64,000 nucleotides of DNA from Laguncularia racemosa (GCA_037954665.1 JBBMOL010000073.1:2604001-2668000); one strand, 5' to 3'; positions 46,014 through 59,236 are shown, counted from the stretch's first letter. A program made the numbers and translations. Notes: generated by a model not told the origin, from the letters alone.

Positions 46014-46667
46014 GATTACTGACCCTTGTCTGGAACAAACACCCTGTTCGAATCCTTCAACCTAAGCTGGTCAAGTGGACACCACCTAAAGAAGCCTGGC
46101 TAAAAATAAACACGGATGCATCTTACTCCTCTACTACTCGCTCGGCTATAGGAGGGGAAGTCATCCGCGAAGAAGGTGGCGGATGGATCATGGAATTTGG
46201 CTGCAAATTAGGACAGATGGATATACTGGCAGCTAAGATATGGGGCCTCTACTAGGGCCTCAAATTTAGTCGGCGACTCCCAGCGTAAAAAATGGAACTT
46301 CACACTAACTCAAGCATCACAGCCGCTATGTTTCAAAATAAGCAAACTCTAAATCTCCAATGGCGATATGCTAACATTCTATCTGCTTGCAGGCTCGCTA
46401 TGGCGGATTTTGATCCAGTCTCGATCGTTTACACTCTAAGAGAAGCCAACTCTATTGCGGACCACCTTGCTAGCCTTGCGCACAGGCAGCAGAAGGAACT
46501 GTTTTTTGCTTTTGTTCCACCACCTAGTGCAGGTAGATAATGGCCCTAAAGTTTATGTACAAAGGATAGATAGCTATTGCCACTTCAATTTTAGTTGAAG
46601 ATATGTAATATTAGCAGTATCAATACAACTAGTTTCCCTTGTTTTCCATAAAAAAAAAATAAAAAAT
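46014..46667 (+). pseudogene. LINE retroposon, third piece (RNase H) with poly-A tail
   Basis: The sequence reads LVWNKHPVRILQPKLVKWTP, then WLKINTDASYSS, the start of the plant LINE RNase H domain with its first catalytic Asp. Later come FDPVSIVYTLREANSIADHL and ASLAHRQ, its end (usual REANxxADxLA). Stops interrupt the middle (after IWGLY and RLPA), and the second catalytic residue position appears lost. A 3' UTR and an A-rich tail at 46650-46666 close the element. With the first two pieces it makes one LINE copy. Confidence 0.85.
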
Positions 46668-47699
46668 ACTAGCATTCTCAGAAACCTAATTCGGCCCTGC
46701 AACAGCGAATATATGCTGCTTTCACATATGTATGGGCCATAGGCCCAACAGAAAATGTACGCCACCATTTTACATGGAGGAATAGGAACACACCTTTTGC
46801 GGTTACAAATAGTAGGGGAACAGAGTGGTCACATGGTCCTTCACCAAGCTTAGCCAGTTAATTTTTTTTTTTCCTTTTTTGGGCCAAAAACTCAGCCCAA
46901 TAAGCTGACCCATTAAGCAATTTGCAGACCACCGACAGCCTTAACCTGTTGAAAGAATGTCTTGTTTTCTTAGATGTAAAAATGAAGTTATAATTCACTA
47001 GACAAACTTTGCTGCAAAAGATTAAAAAAAAAAAACAGTCAAATTATGCTTAGTATAAAACTCACAAGAAAATTAAAATTTTTAGTTAACTGTAATTCAT
47101 TTTTTGATTTTAATGTTAAAGAAAGAAAATAATAATAATAACAAAAATAAAATGATTGAGTTTTTATTTTTATTCTATTTTATCACTGAACCTTTTTATT
47201 TTCTATTTAAATTCTCCAAAATTTTTCAAATTTTCTAGAAATATCCTTCCATTAATGCTATTTTATTTTTAATTAAGAGGTAACACATGTTAGTTCCAAA
47301 TGATTTGCAATATTAAATTAGAAAGCTTTTAATCAACTACAATTTTTTATAAGTAATATCCACATTTAAACTATTTCTAGTTCACCAAAATTTTTATAGT
47401 TCAATAATGTACATACTGATCTTACGATGAATTGAGCTGATTTTAATTTTTTCATTTTCTAATAGTTGTAATAGTAGTTGAGTAAAGAATGAAGTTATTT
47501 TTAGTTTATGAATGAAGAAGTGAGAATAAGAAAATGGTTGTGATGAATATCGTTGTACATTTTCATCGTCCGAGGCATTACCCATCCATAGACTTACTCA
47601 TCTCTAATTAATGTCCCATCCGATGCACCCCTTATTCAGTTTACTCTCAACCGAAGCTTATCTTGGTCTATTATCATTTTCGATTTAAGAAGAGAGTCA
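46668..47699. other. Intergenic, no gene recognised
   Basis: AT-rich with poly-T and poly-A runs. Nothing coding or repeat-like was recognised apart from short low-complexity tracts. Confidence 0.55.
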
Positions 47700-48945
47700 A
47701 AAAGTTTATATATCCTATTCACTAATTCAAATCATGAAGTTTAGTCTTAATTGAGGATACTCGTATACAAAAGTTAAAATTGACCAGTTGGATCTTGTGA
47801 GTTGGTTCGTTCAACTCCTAAACTGGATTAACCTATTTAATCTATTATATATATAATTTGATGGGATAGACAGAGGAGGCTTGTGGATTTATTAAAATTT
47901 GTTGCAAATGTTTTTTTCCCCAGAGTCCTAAAAATGATTAAAAGATTGACTTTATGATTGGTTATTTTATAAAAATTATATATTATCTATTATGTTGAAT
48001 TATTTGAAAAACAAAATTAATAGATTGTTGAATTTAACGGCATAATCCATCCAAAATCCTTTTTAACATGTGGGTTAACTTGTTTTACCATCCAAATAGA
48101 CACACCAAGCAAAACAAACTTTTGTTCTGTTTATCATATAAGCTCAATGGGTTTGCTTGCTTAAACAGGATCAATGAAAAGGCAGGTTAGGGATGGGCCC
48201 ATCAAGCTTGTTTCCCACCTCTAATAAACTCTTTACTACAAATTAGCATAATTGTTCTTAGCTTTTCCCATGCGAACAAGTTTTAAAGAGGTTAAAGGAT
48301 ATAAAAGGTGGTAAAAAGTGGCGATAGGTCTTCTTCAATACTAGGGGCATATTTACTTTCAAGATTGGAAAAGATAGGAAATAATAACTATTATTAGGAC
48401 TACCTAGTACAAGATAGTAAACCTTGCATTGTATGCTTTTCATAAATTCCAATGGGAAAGAAGAGGTACTTTATTGTTTACATCATATTATTACATTACA
48501 ATATAGAGTTGGGAATAGAATAATAGTATCAATACAATTTTTTATTTTTAAAATACCATCACTTCCATTACTACTATCTCCAACATCCATACTACCACCA
48601 TAGCATAACCTCCTCTATCCCATCACCAACACTACTATCCCACCATCTCTAGCACTAACACCACCACTACAACCTTATACCAAAACTGTCATTACCTTGC
48701 TATATCACCACTATGACTACTATCACTATATCACCATCACCACCACCGCTACTACCATCATTGCCACTGTTTGTTAAACCATTGCTACATTACAATCCCT
48801 TACCAACACTACCACTACCTCACTATGCCACTACCATAACTGTCATCATGCAAACAACACTATCGTATATTATATCACTATGGGACCACCACTACCACCA
48901 TAACTACCTCTACCATTGTCATCGCCATCAAGCCACTAACACTTC
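47700..48945 (+). repeat. 1.25-kb tandem duplication, copy 1
   Basis: Begins TTTATATATCCTATTCAC and ends in an ACC/ACT triplet-rich stretch. Copy 2 starts at the next base and follows the same order throughout, offset about 1247-1259 bases. No protein is encoded; frames through the triplet tract only reflect composition. Confidence 0.9.
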
Positions 48946-50205
48946 AAAAAGGTTATATATCCTATTCACTAATTCAAATCATGAAGTTTACTCATAATTG
49001 AGGATATTCGTATACAAAAGTTAAAATCAATCAGTTGGATCTTATGGGTCGATTCGTTAAGCTGTTTAATCTATTGATATTTATAGTTTGATGGGATAGA
49101 TAGAGGAGGCTGGTGGATTAACACATTAAGCTTATTGAAATAATGAAACCTACTTACCTATACTTATTAAAATTTGTCGTAAATGATTTTTTTCCAAAAG
49201 TCCTAAAACTAATTAAAAGATTGACTTTATGATTGGTTATTTTATAAAAATTATATATTATCTATTATGTTGAATTATTTGAAAAGCAAAATTAATAGAT
49301 TATTGGATTTAATGGTATAATCCATCCAAAATCCTTTTTAACATGTGGGCTAACTCGTTTTATCAACCAAATAGACACACCAAGCAAAACAAACTTTTGG
49401 TTTGTTTATTGTACAAGCTCAATGGTTTTGCTTACTTAAATAGGATCATTGAAAAGTCAGGTTAAGGATGGCCCCATCAAGCTTGTTTCCCACCTCTAAT
49501 AAACTCTTTACTACAAATTGACATAATTGTTGTTATCTTTTCCCATGTGAACAAGTTTTAAAGAGGTTGAAGGGCATAAAAAGTGGCAATAGGTCTTCCT
49601 CAAACTGGGGGCATATTTACTTTCAAGATAAAAAAAGACAAGAAATAGTAACTATTATTAGGAATACCTAGTATAAGATAATAAACCTTGCATTGTATGC
49701 TTTCATAAATTCCAATAGGAAAGAAGAGGTACTTTATTGATTACATCATCTTATTATATTACAATATAGAGTTAGGAATAGAATAATAGTACCAGTAAGG
49801 TTTTTTATCTTTTATTTTTAAAATACCATCACTTCCATTACTATTATCTCCAACAACCATCCCATCACCAATACTACTATCCCATCACCAATACTACTAT
49901 CCCATCATCTCTAGCACTAACACTACCACTACAACCTTACACCAAAACTGCCATTACCTTGCTATATCACCACTATGACTACTATCACTATACCACTATC
50001 ACCATTACTACTATCATCATTGTCACCATTTATCAAACCACTGCTACATTACAACCCCTTACCAACACTACCATTACCTTGCTATGCCATTACCATAGCT
50101 GTCATCATGTAAACACCACTACCATATATTATATCACTATGGGACCATCACCACCACCACAACTACCTCTACCATTGTCATCACCATCAAGCCACTACCA
50201 CTTTT
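48946..50205 (+). repeat. 1.25-kb tandem duplication, copy 2
   Basis: Same content as copy 1 with scattered substitutions. It also has a small internal duplication of CCCATCACCAATACTACTAT near 49.87 kb. It could be an unequal-crossover duplicate or two tandem copies of an unknown repeat. Confidence 0.9.
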
Positions 50206-51880
50206 AACAACATGGTGGTAAAGATGGTTGTGCTATGGTATTGTGGTTGTTGTTATTGGTGGTGCTGGTATCGATAGGAACATAGTTATTAAAATTAGGA
50301 TTCTACTTAAAACTATGGATCATAAAATTCGAATTGTATAATCATAAGATTCTACAACTTGTATAAATTAATTTTTAGAAATTATAAATATACTTATAAT
50401 AGTAAATAAGAAACTTACAATACATGATAGAATATTAAAATTCATTATAAATTTTAGTTACAATGTAAGTCTAATACAAATAGTTAGGTATAAATTATTA
50501 TCCAGATACATGAAATTACAATATAAGTATCAATATAAACTATTATAACATAAAGCATTACAATAAAAAAATAAAACTAAAACAAATCAATAGCTGCTTT
50601 GTTATCATTAAAACTATCACAATCTTTTCACCTGAAATACCCTGATTAAAATAATTTTATTGTAGAGGGCATTTTAGTAATTTTATTTTCATTGTAGAAA
50701 ACTACCCTTAACTATATAAAATATACATTCTCCTTCAAAGATAAATAGTTCCTTTTTCTCTCCTGAATCCTGTAGACAAAACAAACAATAAAAAGGCAAC
50801 CACCTCTCTTTAATTCCCTTTATCATTTCATTACTTTTAATCATTACTTCTATCAAGCCCTAGAGTTATGGTTAGTTTATAATCTTAAGATAAAGTGTAG
50901 CATGAAGGATCTTGAAGTTAAAGTTCTTTGTGAATTTCAAGATGGGTTTAAAAAGGGCATGCACTTCGAATTTCCTTTTAAATATGGAGCAATACAAGGA
51001 AGATGCAAGATCTGACTTTAGAAAGGAATTGTGGAACTTTTGTGTTAAAGGTTTAGATTGTGATTATTTGAAGGCATTGATTAATAGAAATGAGTACAAG
51101 TGATTTAATTCATTGAAGGAATTAAACTCATAAACAAGCAAGTTCTTTTTTTACCATTCTTATTGTGATTGAGTAGGAAATTGAGGAATTACGAGGGAGA
51201 ATTTGTTATTGAGATGCAATAGTTTGAATTCGGTAATAAGAGGGGAATCAATCATTGTTCCAAATTGTTATGATTGCAAAAATGAGATTTAAGGAATAAA
51301 TTATGAATGTTGTTTAATTGTAAATTGAAGAGTCACAATCTTGCTAAAAAAATGAAGTCTTGGCTAAAATTATGGGAACTTTTGTTGTTTGGTTTCATTC
51401 TACAAAAGGGGCTAGAAGTTTTCCTAGAAGAACATGATTTTAGGTGGTTGTGCAACAAAACAAAGAGCAACTAAAGTTGTAGCTAGAGTTGCAACTAGTC
51501 ACAACCAGAGTTGTAACCAATGTTATAACTAGAGTTACAGCCATAGTGCAACCACACTTGCAATCAGTTAGCAACTAATCTCATGTTGTGGAAAAAAAAT
51601 AATGAATAACAATAATGATAATATTAGTACAAAATAAAATAAAATAAAAATTCTTTATTTATTAATTTATTGTGTTTTATAAACAATATTAATTATTAAA
51701 CTAATATTCTATTTCGTATACATAAATTGTATGTTTACAACTTAACTATTAGGCAGTACATTATATATAATTACATGAGTGTATTAGAATAAGTAAAATG
51801 AAATTACTTGTTTCTACTCCAGCAACAATATATAATAACAAATATTCATAGTGATGACTTGATAAATATTGAAAATTGTA
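50206..51880. other. No gene recognised
   Basis: AT-rich. A 63-codon frame at 50912-51103 has no recognised motif or splice context. Repeated GTTGCAACTAG / GTTATAACTAG motifs occur at 51.47-51.58 kb. Confidence 0.5.
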
Positions 51881-51889
51881 AATAAAGAA

Positions 51890-52570
51890 TAAGTGTGCAC
51901 TAGGAATTAAGTTGGCTAATTTTAGGAAATGCAATAGATAGTTAAGTTTAGTTATGATAATTGCTTATTATCATGTAATACATTGTTATCAAGACCTAAG
52001 GTTGTGGAATTCTAGTTATGTTAACTATTAAAAGCCTTCTTCAAGAGCGTGTTTACCGTATTTATCACTTGTGCTTACTATACTAGAAAAGAAAATAAAT
52101 TTAATGAATATATGACTAAATGTTGTGAGTGGCTTATGCATGGCTCGGCCTAGGAGCCAGAAATAACAAATCTCTAAGAGGCACTTGTTGATCAGTATGT
52201 GGCGTTGTCCCCTATAAAGTTGCATATCAACATGATTCAAGTAAATTTTAGGGAGATTGGCGCCAAATGTGGTAATTCATGATACCAGTTAGAAAGTTGA
52301 GGCCAAAGATGGTAGTTCTTAATCTACAATTATATATATGTATTACATAGTGTGATAGGGTCATGAGTATCCATGTATTGTTTGTTGGCTAAATCAAAAG
52401 ATAAATAATTTAATGATTGATTGTGAATTATTTGCTGCATTATGTGTACAAAATAAGATTGTTGTAGCTCGTGCATGTCTATGGAACTCACATACTAGGC
52501 TTAGGCTCATTCTTTTTCAACTGTAGGACTTTGGGAGCAAGTTCAACACTAGCTTATTGAGATATGTAAT
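51890..52570. repeat. LTR-like dispersed repeat, copy A
   Basis: Shares ordered blocks with 60.9-61.45 kb: GGCTCGGCCTAGGAGC, GATCAGTATGTGGCGTTGTCC, GTAGGGTCATGAGT, and AACTCACATACTAGGCTTAG followed by a TTTTTCAACTG stretch. These phrases resemble long LTRs of plant gypsy elements. The ends are not defined. Confidence 0.6.
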
Positions 52571-54073
52571 AAATTAAGTTGTTTTAGTTTACTTTTAATT
52601 GAATTAGATTCAATCTTATATTACTTAGAAAGTTTTAGAATTATGTATATTATTAAATAAATAGAATATATGTAAGTGTACCATTATTTATTAATGACAT
52701 GTGGTTGGTTGTGATATTCTAAATTTTGGAGCACTATATCACCATAGTGAAAGGATTTTAAATTTGAAGTCACTATGAAAAGAGAAGTGGAGAAAAAAAA
52801 ATTAAGGTTGTGGTGTTTGAACGGGAGAAAAGGAGATAGAAATTTGAACGTGTATATATTTTCTTACGTTGAATCATGACTAGAGGTTAAGGAAAAGTAA
52901 TAAAAGTGTGTAATAGATTAGTTTAAAGCCCATTGTTAAGCTCTAAAATGATCATTTTCCCTTAATTTATTTTATATTATGTTATACCCTCTCAATATAA
53001 GTTATTTAACAAAAAATTAAGAAAAAACTAAATTTTTAGAAAAATATCTTTTAAAAAAATGGCACTACTACCAACATAAGTTAAAAAATAGGAAATTAGG
53101 GTTGGATGGGTAAATCAACCCAAACTTTAGCCGTTGACCCGCAAATTTCTAAAAAAGTAATTTTTAGTAAACCATATAACCAGAAATGCTAGACTCAAGG
53201 GACTAACTTATTAAAATCCTAAGGTTACTATAGAAAATCTATCAAAATAAAAAGGCTTTACTAAATTCCATTTTTTATTATTTTTATTATTATTATTGTA
53301 GACAAAAAAGGTGGCAAATAAAAAGAAATCAAATAAGCGAGCTAAAAGATTTTTACTTTTTCATTCCTCAATTTTTTAATTTATTTTTTGAAAAAATAAA
53401 AACAACTTTTATTTTTCATTGGTTATCCTACAAGTGCCTATATATTCGCTATTTAGAATCAAACAGCCATAGTTTTTTTTTTCTTTTTTTATAAAACATT
53501 ATTTTGTGAGTTGACTTTATTTATAAAAAGCCAAGTTTACATTTTTTATCTTTTTATTTTTTTCAAAAAAAATCCTAATGAGGTCCTAATTTTAGGTGCC
53601 ATATTTTAAAAAATCCTAAAAATTCTAATTTTTGAAAACACCAATTTAATATTATTTATTTTTGAAAAGCTTTAGGTGGTGAAAAATACTAACTCTAAAT
53701 ATAAAAAGAAAAACCTTAGCCATGCCATCATGATATGCAATATGTAACCAAACGAATTAAATATGCAATTAGCCATGTTGAATATGCACTTATGTAATCA
53801 TGCTGGTTATGTAATTTCTAGAAAATGAAACTACTTAAGTGTTTAATTAATTGAACTTATTAAGAATGTTAACATATCAATTACTCATAGTTATCATGCA
53901 AACATAATCAAATAATCACATCAAGCATGTAAATATATCTATTAATTATATTAAAACATGAGAAATATGTCAATTAATCAAGTTTAACACACAGATATGA
54001 CTACATATGCAATTAACTAATGACAATATTGATGCAAAGAAACATCAATAACCATGTAAGACACCAATGTATG
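52571..54073. other. No gene recognised
   Basis: AT-rich with many A and T runs. Probably decayed repeat sequence. Confidence 0.5.
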
Positions 54074-55375
54074 TGATAAGTGTTAAATTACATAATTTTG
54101 TTGATAAGTTTTTATAGTATTTTTTATGATTTTAGGTGTGTTTTAATAGAGATTGCTAATTAATTAGATAAAAATTTTGGGTTTCAGGTTTTGATGAATA
54201 ATTGGAAAGAAAAGGAGCACAACAAATTAAGTTTGACTCAATTTAGAGTAAAATTGAAGAAATTATGAGTGTTTGAAGTTTGACACAACCATATTGAGTA
54301 GTGAGGAACATGAGCTAGAGACACCACTATGTAGGCAGGTCATGTACCTTTCGGTACTAAAAGAGAGTTTAACATGATCATGTTGAGGTAGACTATGTTG
54401 GAGGAACATTAGTCGATCAACATGATCATGCTATGGTCATGTTGTCATTATAATTTAAAAAAAGTTTGCAAGATTTGAAGAAGATTTGATTAACATGACT
54501 TGAACATGACCATGTTGAAGCAGTTTTTATAATTTCTACATGCACTATAAAAGGAAAAGAGAAAACCCTATACTAAGGAAGAAACACACAAAATTAGAGA
54601 GATTGTTGGACTTGAGAAGACTTGGAGAGCAACTTGTTCAACTTAAAAAATAAAGAATCATTGGATGTGGGGGTTTTTAATTTTTTTTCTTGCAATTTTC
54701 TTTGAACATCAATTTTAAATTTTAGAGTTTTAGTATCTAGAATTCTAAAACTTAAAATTGTCATGCAATTTATCTTTTCTTTTTGAATTCAATAAATTAT
54801 TTAAGTTTTTTATTCAATTATGTGTTCTCTCTTTCAATTGAATTGATATTTCTAGGGTATTAATTCAATTATTTGATATCATATATATAGATTGAGAAAT
54901 CTTGTGTATGATTAGATTTAAACATAATTGAAAAGAATTGCATATCATCTTAGAGATAGGAGAGTATAATTCTTCCAAATTAAGACTAACCTAATAAAAG
55001 AATTCATAAATCTTTAATGCAATCTTGAGAAAATTAATTAGGAAGTTCCAATTGATTATATTAGGATTAGGAACTAGTAAACTTGAGAAAATTGTTAATT
55101 TAATTAAGGAGTTCTACTGGTCAAGAAGTTAATGGTGGAATTGAATTATTTTTAACAAGTTGCATGATTAATTCTAGAGGAAATAATATCTAGATACCCA
55201 TTCTTGAATTCTCGAAATTAATTTATTATTATTTTTTTCAATACTTAAGAGTCTCGTAGTTAACTAGTTAATTAATTAAGTTTTTTAGTTTTATTAATTT
55301 TATTAAAAATTTACCAATTAAATAATAGAGTAAGAATCGGTATTAGTACTTATAGTCTTGACTCAACATGAAACA
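54074..55375 (+). mobile_element. Probable solo LTR or LTR fragment
   Basis: Starts near TGATAAGTGTTAAATTAC, a common start of plant gypsy LTRs. It has a clear TATA-like CTATAAAAGGAAAAGAG at about 54547, followed by the AGAGAAAACCCTA leader type seen in such LTRs. It ends near GTACTTATAGTCTTGACTCA. No coding domain or second copy is present, and the flanking duplication is not clear. Confidence 0.5.
54371..54516. repeat. Cluster of AACATGATCATGTT palindromes in the LTR
   Basis: A perfect 14-base palindrome at 54371-54384 and variants at 54419-54432 and 54503-54516. They lie in the upstream (U3-like) part of the proposed LTR, before its TATA box. Confidence 0.7.
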
Positions 55376-55900
55376 TGCAATTAATACATATGACAAGATA
55401 CATGCAATGTGTGAACATATGGAATGTGCGAACATGATTAGTCATTAAAGAGATCCAATTAATCGTACTAACCAACATATTAACATAAAATATATCAAGC
55501 AATCCAGCAAGCCAAACTATTATCAATTAACATGCCAACTAACCGAACATGTGAGCTATGCAATTTAACAACCAACTATGCAAAGTATGAAATCTATGTA
55601 TACAAATCATACTAAAAATGACCATCCTGCAAAATAAAAGAAGAGTTAGTAACAAGTGTTTTTAAATTTTTCTTCTGATTTTGTTTTATTTTATTTTATC
55701 CAGAGTTAATAAATAAATTGCGAATCTTTTATATAATACGAATCCATATGTTGTTGTCTGTTGATTAGCTTAAAAAGAAACTAATTGACAAGATTCTAGG
55801 AAATCTCTCTCGCTCATCTCTCCCCTCTCTCTCGTTTTGCCTCGGTGCGCTGAGCAAAGGAAGAAGAAAGTCACGTGCTAGGCGCGTGACCTTTAGACCG
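55376..55900. other. No gene recognised
   Basis: Mixed AT-rich sequence ending in a CT-rich stretch near 55.81 kb. No feature was recognised. Confidence 0.45.
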
Positions 55901-55906
55901 GGCCAG

Positions 55907-56008
55907 AAAAAAAAAAAATTTGTGCAATTTGTATGGTGTTAGGATTAAACCATCGACCTGTTACACCCCTCCACTCGTAACCACACCTTGCACCAACTGA
56001 GCTACGCA
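55907..56008 (-). repeat. tRNA-derived SINE-like head
   Basis: On - this reads GCGTAGCTCAGTTGGTG (a good A box, TAGCTCAGTTGG at 56004-55993). About 35 bases later comes a B-box-like GGTCGATGGTTTAATCC (55960-55943), giving tRNA-like length. It lacks convincing cloverleaf pairing, so it is not a functional tRNA. A T-rich run (55918-55907 on -) could be a SINE tail of the type found in Au SINEs. Confidence 0.45.
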
Positions 56009-56096
56009 TTTTTCCCATCCAATGCCAATACTAAAAAATACTTAAGCTATTAATATTTTAACTGCTCACATTTAATCCTCTTGATTCATTTTTCTC

Positions 56097-56130
56097 ATCA
56101 TCATCATCATCTTCTTCTTCTTCTTTCTCT
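56097..56130. repeat. (CAT)n/(CTT)n microsatellite
   Basis: Short triplet runs, ATC units then TTC units. Confidence 0.85.
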
Positions 56131-56509
56131 TATTACCTTTTTATTTTATTTTTATGTTTCATTGTTTTTCTTTTGTATTTTCATATTTTTTTAATATTTT
56201 TCTTTACTTTCTTATTCTTGCCCTTTTTTTTTTCTCTTTATGTTTGTAAACCTAGCAAAAATAAAAGAAACTAAAATTAAAATAAAAGAAGGTAAAAATG
56301 AAGTATTTACACCCATTAAGTAGGAGTATTAGCTTATTAGTTTTAAAACTCTAAATTACATAAAATCATACAATCGATCACAAAAATTAGGATTATACTA
56401 ATTCTTAGGATTTAAATCAAAATTCTATCCAATTTTACTTAAAACGGATTTTTATGGGAATTAATTAGAGTAAGCCTTGCAAATTTGTAAAATTATAAAA
56501 TCATAAGAG

Positions 56510-57135
56510 TTAAATCGAGATTTTAACAACTATGGATATGAGGGTTAGGATGGTAGTGATGAAGTGATAGTAATGGGGGTGATATAAAAATGGTGGTACA
56601 AGTGACAAGGTTATAGTGTGGTGATGGCAAGGGTTGGGATGGTAATGCAACAACAGTAGTGGTGTGGTATTAATATGATGATGGTAGCTATGCAGGGTAA
56701 TGTTGGTAGTGGCAATATTGGCAATGGTCCTCATGGCGTATGGGGTAAGGTAGTAGGTTAGTGTTAGTTGATGGTGATGTAATGGCTGTAGTGGTAGTAA
56801 AAGTAATTGTGATTTTCATAGTGGTGGTGGTAGTGGAATAAGTATTAGTTGCAATGGCATTAAGGTTCATAGTGATGATGATGGGGTGATGGTAATGGCA
56901 TTCATTAATGGTGATGTTAATAGTGTTGAGGTGTCGATGGTGATGTTAATAGTGTAAAGGTGCTAGTGGCGGTGCCAATATGGTGGTTATGATTGTTGCA
57001 TGGTGATGGTAGTGGTGATGATAGTGTAGGGATGGGGTTCATGTCGATGACACAGATGGTGATGGTAATACCAATGTTACCAAAAGTGGTGGTGTTGATG
57101 GTGTAAAGATAGTAATGGTGGTAATGGGGTGTAAT
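56510..57135. repeat. Triplet-rich (GGT/GAT) degenerate tract
   Basis: A long purine/T-rich stretch of GGTGGTG, GTGATGGTAAT and GTAGTGG variants. On - it reads ACC/ACT-rich like the ends of the 47.7-50.2 kb duplication, so it may be an inverted relative. The - strand frames of 74-102 codons across it are composition artefacts. Confidence 0.65.
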
Positions 57136-57239
57136 TTTTTGAGAATAAATGTCACATGGTTGTAAAACCCATTTCTTGTCATAAGGAACAATTAATACCA
57201 CATAATAAAGGGTAATAGTAACCACTTATGAGAAGGAAT

Positions 57240-58930
57240 AAAAATGTTTCCTAAAATAGTTGTTCAAGAATAATTATTTTATTTTCTCTCTTTACCTATA
57301 AGTCAATGTACCTTAATGTCTTTTTTACACTAATGTGATAATGTTGATGGAAGAATTTCTTTAGTCCATTTAAAAAACTAGATAATTAAAATAAAATAAT
57401 ATAAAAAGATATAGGATCAAAATAGACAATCAGAAAAATTCATAGGTCTTTTTTAAAAGGAAAAAAAAAATTTGATACATCTATAAGCATACAAAGTCGT
57501 CTTATTACGAAATGGTATTTTTATACATACTTCTCTAATCATATGCAACCATGTAGGATGAACTTTGAACATTTTTTCTTTTTTGCTTTACATAGTAACA
57601 TGTGATTGAAGAAAATTAACATGGGATTAAAGAAAATTCAAAAGAAAATATCATTTGCACAAAGTTACGATTCTAGAGAAGCTAATGAAGGAATCTATTA
57701 AGACAAGAACTCATCTCATTTGTTAACTACCAATGTAATCCAAGAGTGTCATCAACGACTACAGTCTATAAATACTTGAGAAATTAACACAGATTAAAGA
57801 TTAGAAAATGATACCATGTTGTCAAGCAAGTCTCAAAATGAAGAACAAACTGCTTTTCCTCAAGAACAATGTGTTATACTTTATAACTGATCCACTTGTC
57901 ACTCATGAGACGTTTGAATCACCTAAAACTATTTGTTCCTCCTCTCTTCTAAGTCATTTTCACATATTAGCTCTACATTACTCTTCTTATGTCACATGAA
58001 GTATGAGAGGCTCACACTACATACATGTGACCATTTTAATTAGATCTTTGTATCACACTCCATTTGAGAACAAAGAAACTATAGCCTTTTAAAGCTATAA
58101 TTATGGGTGTTCTAAGGTCTAAGGCTAGGCAAAAAAATGATCGAATTGTGAATTGAGCTAGATTGAACTATAAATTAGGTTCAAATTGTATTTTAAGTTT
58201 AAAAAAATTATGAATTGAATCAAATCATTTTTTTTATGTTTGAAAAAATTATGAATCGAATCATACCATTTCAAATTGAACCATAATGTTTTAAATTGAA
58301 TTGAACCATGAGAAATAAGAAAAAAAGAAAATAGCTATAAAAATCTAGACAATGTATAACTAAAAAAGATAATTTTATATTATTTATTCAATTCAACTTT
58401 TTATTTGGTTTTCATCATATAACTTACTACTTTTTTATTTTATATTTTTGCTCATTAGCTAATATAGAAACCTTAATTATCTTGAGAAAGGCAATAAAAC
58501 CTCATTTAATATATCAAATAGGTATTGAAGATGATGAGCAATATAAAAAAAAATAATAAATTAATTTTTTTTTATGCCAAGTATAATTTTTCATAACTTA
58601 TTAATTGTATATAGAATAAAATTAATAGCATGTATAAAAATGGTTTAAACTATAAATTGAATTGGATCAAACTATTCTTTTAGGTTAAAAAAAAAATTAT
58701 AAATCAAATTATATGGTTAAGTTCAATATATATATATATAAAAAAAACAAATCGAATCGTGCGCATCCCTATTAAGGTTTCATGATACTATAATTAGGAG
58801 TGAATGTGGGGAGGCCTAAGAGGGGCCTCAACACCTCAAGCTTAGAAAAATATTAATCGTTAAAATTTATTAAAAAGAAAAAACTATATATTAGATATAT
58901 TAAAAAAATAACTAAATGTTATAAATAACT
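57240..58930. other. No gene recognised
   Basis: AT-rich. A run of AAATTGAATTGAACC-like repeats lies at 58.1-58.3 kb. The 63-codon frame at 57808 has no recognised motif. Confidence 0.5.
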
Positions 58931-58933
58931 AAG

Positions 58934-59236
58934 AGTACATTTAGTTTGTGGAATGGAATATATTAGGAGTAGAATTGCAATTCCTAAAGGAATGGAATAG
59001 AAAAAGAACATCTATTCTTTATGACTCTTTTAAGATCTTATGAATAGATGTGATAGTGTGCTATGAAAAGTTAAAGAATAGATATTTCCTTAATCCTATT
59101 AAGGAATTCCAATTTCTCATTTTACACTAATAACAATTTTATAGAATAGTTATTCTACCAACTAAATACATGAATAAACTTATAAGGAAAGAATTATTGT
59201 TCTATTCCACCTTTATGAAATGAACCAAACGTGTTA
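58934..59236. mobile_element. Probable MITE
   Basis: About 300 bp. One end reads AGTACATTTAGTTTGTGGAA. The reverse complement of the other reads AACACGTTTGGTTCATTTCA. Both continue into GGAAT-rich sequence, a pattern widespread among plant MITEs. The target duplication is not clear. Confidence 0.5.

Noticed and set aside
48713..50207. His/Thr/Pro-rich frames in the tandem duplication
   Set aside because: Products of ACC/ACT triplet repeats, not of a gene.
55938..56008. A functional tRNA gene
   Set aside because: A and B boxes are visible, but the stems do not pair into a cloverleaf and no sensible anticodon arm can be drawn.
56510..57225. - strand frames of 74-102 codons rich in Thr, Ile and His
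   Set aside because: Same triplet-repeat artefact. No family motif.
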